From: Haloarcula argentinensis DSM 12282
GTDB lineage: Archaea > Halobacteriota > Halobacteria > Halobacteriales > Haloarculaceae
Length of the DNA: 64,000 nucleotides
Direction: 5' to 3'
Assembly (NCBI GenBank): GCA_000336895.1
Contig: AOLX01000005.1
Coordinates: 124,001 to 188,000, forward strand
Position 1 is the stretch's first letter. Each line of letters begins with the position of its first letter. The notes under the pieces were generated by a model. That model did no database searches. It worked only from the letters and a program-made list of their open reading frames with translations, and had not been told where the DNA came from. Below, piece after piece: positions 26,675 through 36,129 of this stretch. A program made the position numbers and the translations under genes.

Positions 26675-27640
26675 CTACACGGGTACCGTCTCGGCGACCC
26701 GCCGGCGCAGGAACGCAATCGATTCGTAGGTCCATTTTCCGCCGAGCGAGGGTAGCAGGTGGGGGTAGACAGGGCGGTGCAGTGGGTTGGCGAAGAACGC
26801 CAATAAAAAGTACTTACGCGCTTCGCCGTACTCTCCGGCGCGTATCGCCGACCGTGCGAGTGAGCGGCGCATGGACGCGAGGAAGGTCTGTTTGTAGTAC
26901 CGGCCGTACTCCGCCGCGAGGTCGCCGTGTTTCTCGACGAACAGTGGATAAGCCACATCGCGCTTCTGCTGGAAGTTCGAGGTGATGCTGTCCTCTCGCC
27001 CGGTCCGGCGGTAGGTAAGCGGTTCTTCGACCGGCTGGAATTCGCAGGACTTGGCGAGCCGGAAGAACCACTCGCGGTCCTGCCACGCCGGAAACCGCTC
27101 ATCGGGGAGTCCGGCGTCCGCGATTGCCTCGGTGTCAACCAGCACGGAGGAGAACTGCCCGAAGTTCGACCCCGTAAGCAGGTCGGTGACTATATCCCCC
27201 GACGCGGTCGGTGTGGAGACTGTCGTTCCAGCTGGATGCTCTCGTCTGACCCACGTGTAGACGACTCCTGTCCCCGGCGGGGACCGTAAAAAGGTCTCGA
27301 CCTGCTTTCGGACCTTCGTCTCGTCCCACTGGTCATCATCATCAAGAAACGCGACGTACTCACCGTCTGCTGTCTGAATACCCGTGTTCCGGGCGACGTT
27401 TGCACCTCTATTTTTTTCGTGGCGGATGACCGTCATCCGTTCGTCGTTCAAAAACGGCTTCGGCAGCATGGTCGCTACGGGCGTCGGCGAGCCGTCATCA
27501 ACGACGATGAGTTCGAGCCGCTCGTACTGTTGGTCCAACACGCTATCAATCGCGTCTGGCAAGTCCTCGTCCCGACCGTACGTAGGTATGACCACACTCA
27601 CGAGCGGAGGCTCGTCGTCGGTGTTCCCTCCCGTCAGCAT
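26675..27640 (-). CDS. glycosyltransferase family 2
   Basis: 321-residue inverting GT-A enzyme. Motifs: VSVVIPTYGRDEDLPDAIDS at the N-terminus, IVVDDGSPT, and the metal-binding VAFLDDDDQWDE, followed by the acceptor region with AWQDREWFFRLA (ED/QD-type catalytic position) and ATYRRTG-like residues. C-terminal 100 residues are helical with Arg-rich stretches. Acts in the cytoplasm on the growing glycan. A TATA-like TTAAAT element lies near 27670-27677, about 33 nt upstream. Confidence 0.88.
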   Translation of the reverse strand: MLTGGNTDDEPPLVSVVIPTYGRDEDLPDAIDSVLDQQYERLELIVVDDGSPTPVATMLPKPFLNDERMTVIRHEKNRGANVARNTGIQTADGEYVAFLDDDDQWDETKVRKQVETFLRSPPGTGVVYTWVRREHPAGTTVSTPTASGDIVTDLLTGSNFGQFSSVLVDTEAIADAGLPDERFPAWQDREWFFRLAKSCEFQPVEEPLTYRRTGREDSITSNFQQKRDVAYPLFVEKHGDLAAEYGRYYKQTFLASMRRSLARSAIRAGEYGEARKYFLLAFFANPLHRPVYPHLLPSLGGKWTYESIAFLRRRVAETVPV

Positions 27641-27872
27641 ATATTCTGAGTGCCACTTTGTGTGCTATGACATTTAAGTACAATATCGCTACCGGCTGCG
27701 GGGCGTCTCTCGTGATCGGAGGTAAAACGTCGATTCGAGACAGTATCCCTGCAGTGGGCAGAGCGCCCCGATTACAGGATGGATAACACACAGTCAGACG
27801 AACTGGTATGTGTTAGTCGGTGTATTATTGACCACGCCGGCAGGTATTCAGAGCCATTACTATTGGTTAGGA

Positions 27873-27879
27873 TATATTA
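27873..27879 (+). promoter_or_regulatory. TATA box of small membrane protein gene
   Basis: TATATTA in GATATATTAG, about 22-28 nt before the two candidate ATGs at 27898 and 27904, supporting a leaderless transcript and the reality of the small gene. Confidence 0.5.
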
Positions 27880-27897
27880 GGTTTTGGTACGCAATCC

Positions 27898-28200
27898 ATG
27901 TCGATGAACGAGTGGGTCTCATCCATGTCGGTAGCAGTACCTACACGGAGTCGGTTCCGGTGGTTTCTCGTCTCCTTCGTGACGCTGGGTATCGTCTCGT
28001 CGGCCGCCCTCTGGACCGTCGGCATCACCGCCATTCAGATACACCTCGTTGCGATGTTTCTAGCTCTGCTCGTGACTAGCGAGCTGTTCCCTCCTGTGGC
28101 CGACGAGCGGTGGTGGCGCTGGCTGCTACTGATTAAACTCGTCGGTTGGCTCGTCACTCTGTACGTCCTCTTTGAGCGCGTCTCCAGCGTAACACAGTAG
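27898..28200 (+). CDS. small membrane protein, unknown
   Basis: 100 residues with three hydrophobic segments (WFLVSFVTLGIVSSAAL; IHLVAMFLALLVTSELF; WWRWLLLIKLVGWLVTLYVL). No family recognised. Codon use is haloarchaeal and a TATA element is correctly placed, so it is probably real. The second ATG at 27904 is an equally good start. It is convergent with the methyltransferase gene and lies inside the glycan island; a role as flippase accessory or size regulator is only speculation. Confidence 0.65.
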   Translation: MSMNEWVSSMSVAVPTRSRFRWFLVSFVTLGIVSSAALWTVGITAIQIHLVAMFLALLVTSELFPPVADERWWRWLLLIKLVGWLVTLYVLFERVSSVTQ

Positions 28201-28257
28201 TCAAGACGGGCGACCTCTGACAATCCTCGACTCCCTTCCGTTCAAGAGTGCACCGAA

Positions 28258-28926
28258 TCAATCGATGACACACTTCATGTAGTGGGTGTTCAGGCGCAAG
28301 GCAGTCGTGGCGATGATCCACTTCAGGTCCCAGTCGCCAAGACGCCTGCCAAATAGTTCCCTAGAATTAACATATTCATGTGTGATACGAAACCCGTGGT
28401 CTGCGAGGTCGTCTCGGACTTCTGAGGGAGAAAAGTGGTGTAGGTGTGGTCGGTCGACGTATTTCATCCGCTTTCGAACGAACTTTGGGAGCGAAAAGGT
28501 GTTAATTTTGAATAGAAACGTCCCGTTTGTCTTCAATACCCTCGAAATTTCGTCTAAAATTGCCGAAGGGCGGATAGCATGATCTATCACATTGAGGCTT
28601 GCGACTACATCGAACGAACTATCTTCGAAAGGTAACGATTCACCAGCGGCCTGAACTACGGGTTCGGTGCTGAGTGCCGGGTTCGATAGCTTTCCAAACA
28701 CCGGGTCGACGCCGACGACTAACTGGACCTCCGATACGGAGTCGGCGACGGAATACGTGAGCCCACCAGTACCGCATCCGACCTCCAGCACCCGCCCGTC
28801 CAAGATGTCCCTACTGGAATCGAACTGCTCGTCTATCCACCGCAGCTCCTGGTCTCCCCGCGAAATCTCTTGGTGGAACTCCGTCTCCGCTTGTTGTGCT
28901 TCGTGCCAGCGACTTTTTGACACCAT
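28258..28926 (-). CDS. class I SAM-dependent methyltransferase
   Basis: 222 residues with the Rossmann methyltransferase signature: motif I VLEVGCGTGGLTYSV, acidic VGVDPVF, motif II region FDVVASLNVIDHA, and SRVLKTNGTFLFKINTF for the following strand. Belongs to the Methyltransf_11 group. In a glycan island such enzymes usually O-methylate a sugar, as in the methylated uronic acids of haloarchaeal N-glycans; that role is inferred. Codon use is noticeably AT-richer than neighbours. Start at 28926 (MVSKSRW); 28935 is possible. Confidence 0.85.
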   Translation of the reverse strand: MVSKSRWHEAQQAETEFHQEISRGDQELRWIDEQFDSSRDILDGRVLEVGCGTGGLTYSVADSVSEVQLVVGVDPVFGKLSNPALSTEPVVQAAGESLPFEDSSFDVVASLNVIDHAIRPSAILDEISRVLKTNGTFLFKINTFSLPKFVRKRMKYVDRPHLHHFSPSEVRDDLADHGFRITHEYVNSRELFGRRLGDWDLKWIIATTALRLNTHYMKCVID

Positions 28927-29111
28927 GATTTTCACACATATTCTACAAATAACAAAAGTATGAGTGCGTTACTAACCACCACACATCCAACAGTTCAGCG
29001 GCCGCTTTTTACCCTGTCGGACCTCGGAATCGTCTCCACTGACTGGGGAAACGGGCCACAGCGGTAGTGGCGACCAGAACAACGTCGTCTTTATCGAGCG
29101 TTCCTGTGGCG

Positions 29112-30086
29112 TCAGCCGCTGGTAACATCGACCCAGATGTGAGTGCGCCGGTACGAGTTCTCGGGCCGCGGGTTCGCACCAACCGGAGCTTCACCACGGT
29201 AGAGGAGGTACGACACTCGGACGTTCTCCCCGACCAACGAGGGCGTCATCTCGTGTGGCCGCTCGATTGTCTCGCCCGCCGCGACGCGGGTGCTGAACCG
29301 GTCGAGCCGTGCGGTGCTCAAGACGGTACCATTCTCGATTCGCTGTGCGATGACGACGACAGTGTAGTCTAGATCCCGTCCCTCGTGATTGCCGATAGTG
29401 ACCTGCACCGTCGCCGAACTGCCGAGCGGAATCTGTGACGGGTACTCCGACGCAACGAGTTCTCCGTTGTCGGACTCAGACACTAGCGCGAACTCCGTGA
29501 ACTGCTCGCCCCGGTCCGCCGACATGGCCGCGTACCCGATTCCGGTCCCGGAGACCAGAAGGCCAAGTACGAGCAGGACGTGCAGCGCCCCGACGCCACC
29601 GGACGGTCTCAGGGACGCCCGGGACCGTGCGTCGATCACCCAACCCAGGGGGCTGAAACGCTCCGCCGGTGATACCTCCAGCCGCCGGCCCGCCGCAACA
29701 AACGCGAGTAGCACGGTCATGGCCCCGATAGAAAGCTGAAACAGACTGGTGGTCGCGCCGAACGACAGCAGGACTAACCCAAGCCCCACCAGCGGAACCA
29801 GACAGACACTGGCCCCGACCGAGAGAACGAACCGCTCACCGGGTGATATTCGCCCTCCCCGGTCCTCAAACAGCCCTGCCTCAGATGCACGGCGTGGGAA
29901 AAGGAGAGAAACTAGAGCATACCCCGGCGCGACAAGCACCGCTCCCAGCCCTAGAACAGCCTGCATGGGCGACTGTCCGGCGTATCCTTGAGCAGCGGCG
30001 AGGTGCCAGAGGCCGAGGAGTGCGACCAGCAACAGATCGGCCGGGAGTGCATCCGCTTCGATGCCTGCGTCTGCGTCAGTTGCCAT
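29112..30086 (-). CDS. DUF1616 membrane protein
   Basis: 324 residues, about five membrane segments in the first 180 residues with the DUF1616 hallmark LGLGAVLVAPGYALVSLLFP, then a soluble extracellular beta-rich domain (SVTIQVTIGNHE-like segment VQVTIGNHEGRDLDYTVVV). DUF1616 genes are frequent in archaeal glycosylation islands but have no established biochemical function. A TATA element at 30108-30120 is exactly placed for a leaderless transcript starting at the ATG. Confidence 0.85.
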   Translation of the reverse strand: MATDADAGIEADALPADLLLVALLGLWHLAAAQGYAGQSPMQAVLGLGAVLVAPGYALVSLLFPRRASEAGLFEDRGGRISPGERFVLSVGASVCLVPLVGLGLVLLSFGATTSLFQLSIGAMTVLLAFVAAGRRLEVSPAERFSPLGWVIDARSRASLRPSGGVGALHVLLVLGLLVSGTGIGYAAMSADRGEQFTEFALVSESDNGELVASEYPSQIPLGSSATVQVTIGNHEGRDLDYTVVVIAQRIENGTVLSTARLDRFSTRVAAGETIERPHEMTPSLVGENVRVSYLLYRGEAPVGANPRPENSYRRTHIWVDVTSG

Positions 30087-30107
30087 TGTCGGCTGGAGAA
30101 GGCGGAG

Positions 30108-30120
30108 TAATAAAATAAAA
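30108..30120 (-). promoter_or_regulatory. TATA box of DUF1616 gene
   Basis: TAATAAAATAAAA on the plus strand, centred 28 nt before the ATG at 30086: leaderless promoter. Confidence 0.6.
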
Positions 30121-30181
30121 CAGTTACTACTACATGGGCAACCGGTAGTACCACTCTCGAAAGCCTGGTCCGAGAGCCCGC

Positions 30182-31297
30182 TTACTCCGTCGCCGTGACC
30201 GCCTCACCGACAGCGAGTTTCGGAATGGCATCGAGGATCTGGACTGCGGCGTTTCCGTCTCCGAACGGCGTCGTCCAGTCGCCGGCTTTACCACGCATTT
30301 GCGCTGCCGCCGCGACGATGCCGCTTGGCTCCCGACCGGCGACGCAGTTCGCACCGACAAACGCCGTCTCGGGCCGTTCAGTCCCATACCGGAGCGTTAC
30401 ACACGGCGTCCCGAGGATGCTCGTCTCCTCCTGAACCCCGCCGGAATCGGTGAACACTACGTCCGCCGTACTCTCCAGACGGAGGAAATCGAAGAATCCC
30501 AGCGGCTCGACGAGCCGGACCCGGTCCGGGACCGCGATACCGAATTCTTCGAGGCGGTCCTCCGCCCGGGGGTGTATCGGGTAGATGACCTCCCGGTCTG
30601 CTTGAGCGCTCGCCCGAGAGACGCCACTGAGAATTCGCTCGAACGCGTCGCGGTCGTCGACCGTCTCTGCTCGGTGGGCGGTCAGAAGGTCGAACTGCCC
30701 CTCTGTGACGCCGAGTTCGCTCAGAATCTGGCTTTCGCTCGCCGCTCTATCGTCGTAAGTCTGGACCGCATCCACGATCGTGTTCCCGGTAACCGTGATG
30801 CGGTCCTCCGGAATACCCTCGTTCCGGAGTAGCGCCGCCGTCTCCTCGGTCGGTGGGAAGAGGTGGTCAGAGATGTGGTCGATGATGACCCGGTTGGTTT
30901 CCTCGGGCATGTCGTCGTCGAAGCTCCGAAGCCCGGCCTCAACGTGGGCCACATCGATGTCCATCTTGCTCCCTGCAAGTGCACCCGCGAGCGTCGAGTT
31001 CGTATCCCCCTGAACGAACACGACTGCCGGTTCGACATCGTGGAGTTCCGCCTCGATACCGGCGAGCATAGCCCCAGTCTGGGCTCCGTGGTCATCGGAG
31101 CCGACCTCTAGGTTTGTATCCGGCGGCGACAGCCCGAGCTGTCGGAAGAAGACCGCATCCAGCGAGTCTGAGTAATGCTGCCCGGTGTGGATTACGTGCG
31201 TGTCGATGCCGCGCCGGTGACACTCCTGAATTACAGGTGCCAGCTTGATTATTTCTGGACGCGTTCCGAGAACAAAGCCGACGGTGCTTGCAGTCAT
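30182..31297 (-). CDS. wecB: UDP-N-acetylglucosamine 2-epimerase
   Basis: Interconverts UDP-GlcNAc and UDP-ManNAc. The 371-residue non-hydrolysing enzyme has GTRPEIIKLAPVIQEC, VIHTGQHYSD, VFVQGDTNST, AHVEAGLRSFDDDMPEE and the UDP site FTDSGGVQEETSILGTPC. Full length with active residues intact. Start at 31297 (MTASTVGF) by family alignment; 15 further codons are open upstream. A TATA-like TTTATAAC lies at 31385-31393. It lies downstream of the WecC gene in the same direction, and together they make UDP-ManNAcA. Confidence 0.93.
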   Translation of the reverse strand: MTASTVGFVLGTRPEIIKLAPVIQECHRRGIDTHVIHTGQHYSDSLDAVFFRQLGLSPPDTNLEVGSDDHGAQTGAMLAGIEAELHDVEPAVVFVQGDTNSTLAGALAGSKMDIDVAHVEAGLRSFDDDMPEETNRVIIDHISDHLFPPTEETAALLRNEGIPEDRITVTGNTIVDAVQTYDDRAASESQILSELGVTEGQFDLLTAHRAETVDDRDAFERILSGVSRASAQADREVIYPIHPRAEDRLEEFGIAVPDRVRLVEPLGFFDFLRLESTADVVFTDSGGVQEETSILGTPCVTLRYGTERPETAFVGANCVAGREPSGIVAAAAQMRGKAGDWTTPFGDGNAAVQILDAIPKLAVGEAVTATE

Positions 31298-31449
31298 TGT
31301 AGTCCCCGGTTTCGCAGATCGAGCAGCCGATACCGGTCGCATCCAGTCGGTTCCATACCGGTTCCGTGAGCGACCAACAGAATTGTTATAAACTTCCTAC
31401 GGCGTCGGCTTCGCGCTCCATTGTATTGCCTGTCGGAGACGTGCTTGGC

Positions 31450-32730
31450 TCAGATTGTCCGGACATCGAATCCGTAGTCGGCCCACCGTTTCGCGTCGAT
31501 AACGTCGACTGGGTCGACCACGGTCTGTCCAGACATCTTCGAACCGATAGCCACCGGATCAAGGTCGGCGAATTCATCGTGTGCCGCTCCGAATATCACC
31601 GCATGAGCGCTGTCGACTGCCGCATCAAGCGATACGAGTTGCAGCCTTGAATCCGTCGCTCGTGGGTCGTGGATAGTAACCGAACTCTCGCCCCACCCGC
31701 CGTCCACGGCCGTGCGCGCCTCCGTTGTGACGTCTCCAAGCAGGTTTGCGACCTCCAAGCCAGGGCTGTTCCGGGTATCGCTGACGTTCCCCTTGTACGT
31801 AATACCGAGGACGGCTACGGTCTTGCCGTGTAGTGTGCCGACGGCGTCTTCAAGCATTCTGACGACGTGTTCCGGCATCCGGTCGTTGACCTGGCTCGCC
31901 ACATCGAGTAGTTCTGTCGCACCTGTCCCGTCGCTCAGGAAGTGCGGATCGACAGGGAGACAGTGTCCGCCGACGCCGGGTCCCGGGTTCAGAATATCGA
32001 CCCGTGGATGGTTGTTCGCGAGACTGATGGCGGACCGCACATCGACGCCGTAGTTCTCGGCCAGTAGTGCGAGCGTGTTCGCGTACGCGATGCTGACGTT
32101 CCGCTTCGCGTTCTGTGCGAGTTTCACGAATTCGGCGGTTGTCGGGTCAGCGGCGACGTGGATCTCCCCGCTGGTGAGCGGCTCGTAGAGGGTCTCGATG
32201 GCACTGACAGACGCCTCGTCGACGCCGCCGACGATTCGGTCGTTCGTCCGGAGTTCGCTGAGCGTATTCCCAGGCATCACCGTTTCCGGTGTGTATCCTA
32301 ACTCCACGACGTCTCCGACATCGAGCCCTCCTCGAGAGAGAATCGGAGCAAGGACGCCGGTAGTCGTTCCCGGCGGGACTGTCGATTCAAGAACCACGGT
32401 GTCGCCTGGCCTAAGCACGCCCGCCACATTCCGCCCGGCGTCTTTCACGTAGGAGAGGTCCGCTTCGCCGTTCATCTCGTCGTACGGCGTCGGCACACAG
32501 ATTAGGTGTACATCGGCCGGTTGCGGCTGGCGACTCAGTTCCAAGTTCCCCTCAAGTGCGTCCTGCACGTACGTTTCGAAGTCCGGTTCACTGACTGTCG
32601 GTTCGCCCTCGCTGAGACGCTCAAGCACGTCTTCATCGACATCGAAACCGATGACCTCGGTGCCGTTGTTCGCGAAATGTGCCGCCGTCGCGAGCCCGAT
32701 GTATCCGAGCCCGTGAACGCAGACAGTCAC
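31450..32730 (-). CDS. wecC: UDP-N-acetyl-D-mannosaminuronate dehydrogenase
   Basis: NAD-dependent oxidation of UDP-ManNAc to UDP-ManNAcA. 426 residues: N-terminal Rossmann GLGYIGLATAAHFANNG, substrate Glu/Lys region FVKLAQNAKRNVSIA, catalytic cysteine in PGVGGHCLPVDPHFL, and the C-terminal UDP-binding domain GITYKGNVSDTRNSPG. All key residues present. Related UDP-Glc/UDP-GlcNAc dehydrogenases share these motifs, so the ManNAc assignment leans on the adjacent wecB. Confidence 0.92.
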   Translation of the reverse strand: MTVCVHGLGYIGLATAAHFANNGTEVIGFDVDEDVLERLSEGEPTVSEPDFETYVQDALEGNLELSRQPQPADVHLICVPTPYDEMNGEADLSYVKDAGRNVAGVLRPGDTVVLESTVPPGTTTGVLAPILSRGGLDVGDVVELGYTPETVMPGNTLSELRTNDRIVGGVDEASVSAIETLYEPLTSGEIHVAADPTTAEFVKLAQNAKRNVSIAYANTLALLAENYGVDVRSAISLANNHPRVDILNPGPGVGGHCLPVDPHFLSDGTGATELLDVASQVNDRMPEHVVRMLEDAVGTLHGKTVAVLGITYKGNVSDTRNSPGLEVANLLGDVTTEARTAVDGGWGESSVTIHDPRATDSRLQLVSLDAAVDSAHAVIFGAAHDEFADLDPVAIGSKMSGQTVVDPVDVIDAKRWADYGFDVRTI

Positions 32731-32947
32731 GTTTCCGAGGCCTCCTGTGGTTCCCCGAGTGATTCACCGCGCTGCCCTCGTTCCAGACAGTCGGGTTTGG
32801 GTTCGTGTCCCATTGGCCTACGAATGATATACGGTACTCTTTGTTATGCAGAAGTTGTGTGCAGTCAGCGACCACAGGGGCCCGGTAAACCCTGCCTGAC
32901 GGACAGTGAGGCAAAGGGTAATAGCTGGCCTGCCCTCGCTTCACCGA

Positions 32948-34267
32948 CTACTGGCGGTACAGTTCTAGAGAGTGGAGGATGATTCCAGTGAAGGAGGCGA
33001 GGATACCAGTGATGGTGAAGGTAGTGCTCGCCAGCGCGTGCCCGAGCGGGAAGGTCCCACTCTGGAGATAATTAAACATCGTAAGGTACGTGAACACGAA
33101 CCCGACGAGAACGAAGCAGACGCCGGGGACGCCGAGCAACATAATCGGGTGTTCCCGCTCGACTGTCCGGATGATGTTCCCGACGAGCGTGAGTCCGTGT
33201 TCGACCGGACCGAGGTTGTTGGACGCCTCCACGTCGTAATCTATCGTCGTCGGCACCTCTGCGATCTGATAACCGTTCGAGTGGGCGTGATACAGGATAT
33301 TCGTGCTCGCATCCATCCGATCACCGATTGAGCTGTCCGAAGCCAGCGAGCTTATAGCCGCCTGGCTGTACGCCCGGAAGCCGCTCTGTGTATCACGTAT
33401 CCGATTGGTCGGCGTGAAGATTCCGAGGCTGAGGTTGGTCATGAAATTGACCGTAAACAGCCCGAACCGCCTGTACAGCGGCATCTCGGTCTCGGCGGAT
33501 TCATCGAACCGGTTCCCGATGACGATCTCCGCGTCCGATTCCCGCTGTCGTTCGATCAATTCCGGGATGTCGCTCGGGTCGTGTTGGCCGTCGGCATCAA
33601 GGACAACCAGATAGTCGGTGTCGCTCCGGTCGGCCTGCTCGAAGATGCTCTTGAGCGCCCCGCCGTACCCAACGTTGTGCTCGTGTTCGTACACCGTCGC
33701 ACCGGCCGTCTGCGCGGCCTCGACGGTTTTGTCAGTGCTCCCGTCATCAACTACCAGGACGGTATCGGCGAACTCTCTGGCCGACTCAACCACGCTTCCG
33801 ATCGTTCCCGCTTCGTTGTACGCCGGGATTCCGACCATAACGGTCGGCTCCGGGTCAGTGACCGGTTCGACGCGGGCGTCGATAGTGAACTTCTCGGTAC
33901 TGTTCAGCGCCTCGCGGCTCGCCGGGAGATTGACCGACCCTTTACCCCCGCCGTGGTACACGAGACCCGGATATCCCGCCTGCTTAGCGTACTGCCGCAG
34001 TCGCTCGCGGGGAGCATCGCTTTTGGGCTGACTACCAGACGGGTCGACTACCTCTGCATCAAGCCAGCGGGCGAAAGCGAGCGCCTGCGGGTCAGCATCG
34101 ACAGCCGCCGTAACGATTGCCTGGTGTGCACGCGAGTGTATGCGGAGGATTTCGGCCGCTATCCACTCGGCGTTTGAATCGGTCGCGACCAGTCCCACTG
34201 CGGGCAAGTTCTTCGAAACCTCGCGGATACCGTCGTTCGTGGGCGACTGCTGGACTCTGTCAGACAT
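32948..34267 (-). CDS. GT2 glycosyltransferase, DPM1-like, with N-terminal extension
   Basis: 439 residues. The central GT-A domain (about 140-350) reads VMVGIPAYNEAGTIGSVV, VLVVDDGSTDKT, YLVVLDADGQHDP: the polyprenyl-phosphate sugar synthase pattern. Two C-terminal membrane helices (IMLLGVPGVCFVLVGFVFTY and ASTTFTITGILASFTGIIL) anchor it. Ahead of the GT domain is a roughly 135-residue alpha/beta extension (AVGLVATDSNAEWIAAEI, IVTAAVDADPQALAFARWLD) not part of normal DPM1 enzymes, with an unknown role. Likely loads dolichyl phosphate with a sugar. Confidence 0.87.
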   Translation of the reverse strand: MSDRVQQSPTNDGIREVSKNLPAVGLVATDSNAEWIAAEILRIHSRAHQAIVTAAVDADPQALAFARWLDAEVVDPSGSQPKSDAPRERLRQYAKQAGYPGLVYHGGGKGSVNLPASREALNSTEKFTIDARVEPVTDPEPTVMVGIPAYNEAGTIGSVVESAREFADTVLVVDDGSTDKTVEAAQTAGATVYEHEHNVGYGGALKSIFEQADRSDTDYLVVLDADGQHDPSDIPELIERQRESDAEIVIGNRFDESAETEMPLYRRFGLFTVNFMTNLSLGIFTPTNRIRDTQSGFRAYSQAAISSLASDSSIGDRMDASTNILYHAHSNGYQIAEVPTTIDYDVEASNNLGPVEHGLTLVGNIIRTVEREHPIMLLGVPGVCFVLVGFVFTYLTMFNYLQSGTFPLGHALASTTFTITGILASFTGIILHSLELYRQ

Positions 34268-34617
34268 TTCAGCCCCACTCCCGAACCGCTCTCGATGGCG
34301 GTCGTTCGGTGTGGTCGTCCACGAGCTCCGGTACGCGTGTTGGCATCATTGTGTCGGGTAGTGGACTCCGTTGTGCTCCGCTGTGTACGAGTTGACATAT
34401 TGTTATTCCCAGCTTTCCGAAGGCAGCGCTATTCTACGCCATCCACAGTGAGCAGGTAACAAAGATTACTACTGCTCGGAGCAGGCTGGTGTATCCCCGA
34501 AGTAGCCACAACACGACTTAGACTGGTAAACAGCCCCTGGTACACGTTTCACCGTCCTGGACGACGGCCGTATGCGTACGAATAACTTAAACTATGAAAA
34601 CCACGTCTCCGAACGAT
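34268..34617. promoter_or_regulatory. divergent intergenic region
   Basis: Spacer between the DPM1-like gene (minus) and the epimerase gene (plus). A TAACTTAAAC element near 34582-34591 can serve the epimerase. No clear TATA box is found within 40 nt of the GT2 start, so its leader may be long. No gene is seen in the spacer. Confidence 0.4.
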
Positions 34618-35547
34618 ATGTCTATGGAAACTGTCAGCGGCCGCCGGGTGCTGGTCACCGGAGGTGGTGGATTCATCGGGAGCCATCTCGCGTCGGCACT
34701 GGCTGCGGACAACCATGTGCGAGTTCTCGACGACTTCTCGACTGGACGGCGGGCGAACCTCCCCGACGACGTGACCGTCATCGAGGGCGACGTTCGGGAC
34801 AGGGCGATGCTTGACACGGCGATGGAGGGCGTCGACATCGTGTTCCACGAGGCGGCGATGGTCAGCGTCCCAGAGTCAATCGAGCAGCCGGTCGACTGCC
34901 ACGAACTGAACGGTACGGCGACCGTCGACGTGTTCGACTGCGCTCGACAGCAGGACACGCGGGTAGTGTTCGCGTCCAGCGCAGCCGTGTACGGTACCCC
35001 CGACGACGTTCCCATCGGAGAAGACGCGCCGACTGAACCAAACAGCCCCTACGGCTTCGAGAAACATCTGGGGGAGCAGTACGCACGGTTTTACACCGAG
35101 CAATACGGTCTGCCGACGGTGCCGCTACGGTACTTCAACGTCTACGGTCCGCGCGGTCTCGACGGGGAGTACGCCGGCGTCATTGGCACGTTCGTCCGTC
35201 AGGCTCAGGCCGGCGAGTCGCTCACAGTCGAGGGCGACGGGACACAGACGAGGGACTTCGTCCACGTCGACGATGTCGTACGTGCGAATCTGCTCGCAGC
35301 TAAGACAGAGGCCGTCGGCCGACCGTTCAACGTCGGAACCGGACGGAGCGTCACGATAAACGAACTCGCCGAAACGGTCCGAGATGTCGTCGGTTCGGAC
35401 ATCGCGATCGAACACGTCCCCGGTCGCACGAACGATATCCAACAGAGCGAAGCGGACCTCGGTGACGCAGGCGAACTGCTCGGGTACGAACCGACGCTCT
35501 CCCTCCGCGAAGGTCTGGAAGCGACGCTCGACGCCGAACGAACGTGA
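34618..35547 (+). CDS. NAD-dependent epimerase/dehydratase (UDP-sugar 4-epimerase-like)
   Basis: Short-chain extended dehydrogenase of 309 residues. N-terminal NAD motif VTGGGGFIGSHLAS; catalytic Ser region FASSAAVYG and Tyr-x3-Lys in SPYGFEKH; RYFNVYGPR and GDGTQTRDFVHVDD are typical of GalE/WbpP and UDP-glucuronate epimerases. Substrate cannot be fixed, but UDP-GlcNAc or UDP-Glc fits the island. Start at 34618 (MSMETVSG) suits the TATA element at 34582-34591; ATG 34594 is possible. Confidence 0.88.
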   Translation: MSMETVSGRRVLVTGGGGFIGSHLASALAADNHVRVLDDFSTGRRANLPDDVTVIEGDVRDRAMLDTAMEGVDIVFHEAAMVSVPESIEQPVDCHELNGTATVDVFDCARQQDTRVVFASSAAVYGTPDDVPIGEDAPTEPNSPYGFEKHLGEQYARFYTEQYGLPTVPLRYFNVYGPRGLDGEYAGVIGTFVRQAQAGESLTVEGDGTQTRDFVHVDDVVRANLLAAKTEAVGRPFNVGTGRSVTINELAETVRDVVGSDIAIEHVPGRTNDIQQSEADLGDAGELLGYEPTLSLREGLEATLDAERT

Positions 35548-35553
35548 GTCACT

Positions 35554-35560
35554 TTTTTTC
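35554..35560 (+). terminator. T7 terminator after epimerase gene
   Basis: CTTTTTTTC starts 6 nt past the TGA of the epimerase gene. A seven-T run is a strong archaeal terminator candidate and marks the end of the glycan island. Confidence 0.6.
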
Positions 35561-36101
35561 GGTCGCACCTGTCTCGCAAGAGCGTCGCGAGAAACCCAGG
35601 GCCCCGACCGTTCCCCGAGTGCAATCCCTCGGTAGGAGTTCGCTTACGATATCTTTCCGAGAAGAGGTGGTACCAGCGATGGAATAGCATCCAGCTAGCT
35701 ACGTATAAGACGAGCCCTAACACGCTCGCATATCCAAACCGGTCCTTCGATCCGACGGGACACACCCACTGCTGTCTGAGAGATCCGATCGATTAGCCGG
35801 ATATTGGCCTGTTTCGGAGCGAAACTCGGCCGAGAGGCTGCATTCCACAGATTTCGAATCACAGTAATCCTCACTGTCGAGTGGCTATCCGCACACCTGT
35901 TTGTATATCTTTAAAATATAGACTTAGGTACCGGATATAGACTAGTATATATTCGTGTTCACACCCATATACGAACTATATCAGCATATCTGGGGTATCG
36001 AACACTGTTATCCGCAGTCTCACGTTCGATTACCCGACGTAGAAGGCTCGATGGCAGCAGTGGAGGTGCGGGAAGCAGTGGAACTCGCGTCTGAGCCAGA
36101 C
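35561..36101. other. AT-rich spacer with possible gene debris
   Basis: About 540 bp without an intact gene. On the minus strand two overlapping frames hold protein-like stretches: one with IRLIDRISQTAVG near 35780-35800, and another with a hydrophobic YASVLGLVLYVASWMLFH near 35680-35740, as if one gene had been broken by a frameshift. From 35890 to 35985 the sequence is very AT-rich (TATATCTTTAAAATATAG and similar). No transposase was recognised. Confidence 0.35.
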
Positions 36102-36108
36102 TTTTATC
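36102..36108 (+). promoter_or_regulatory. TATA box of glycerate kinase gene
   Basis: TTTTATC centred 25 nt before the ATG at 36130: leaderless promoter. Confidence 0.55.
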
Positions 36109-36129
36109 GATCCCCATGAAAGCGGTCAT

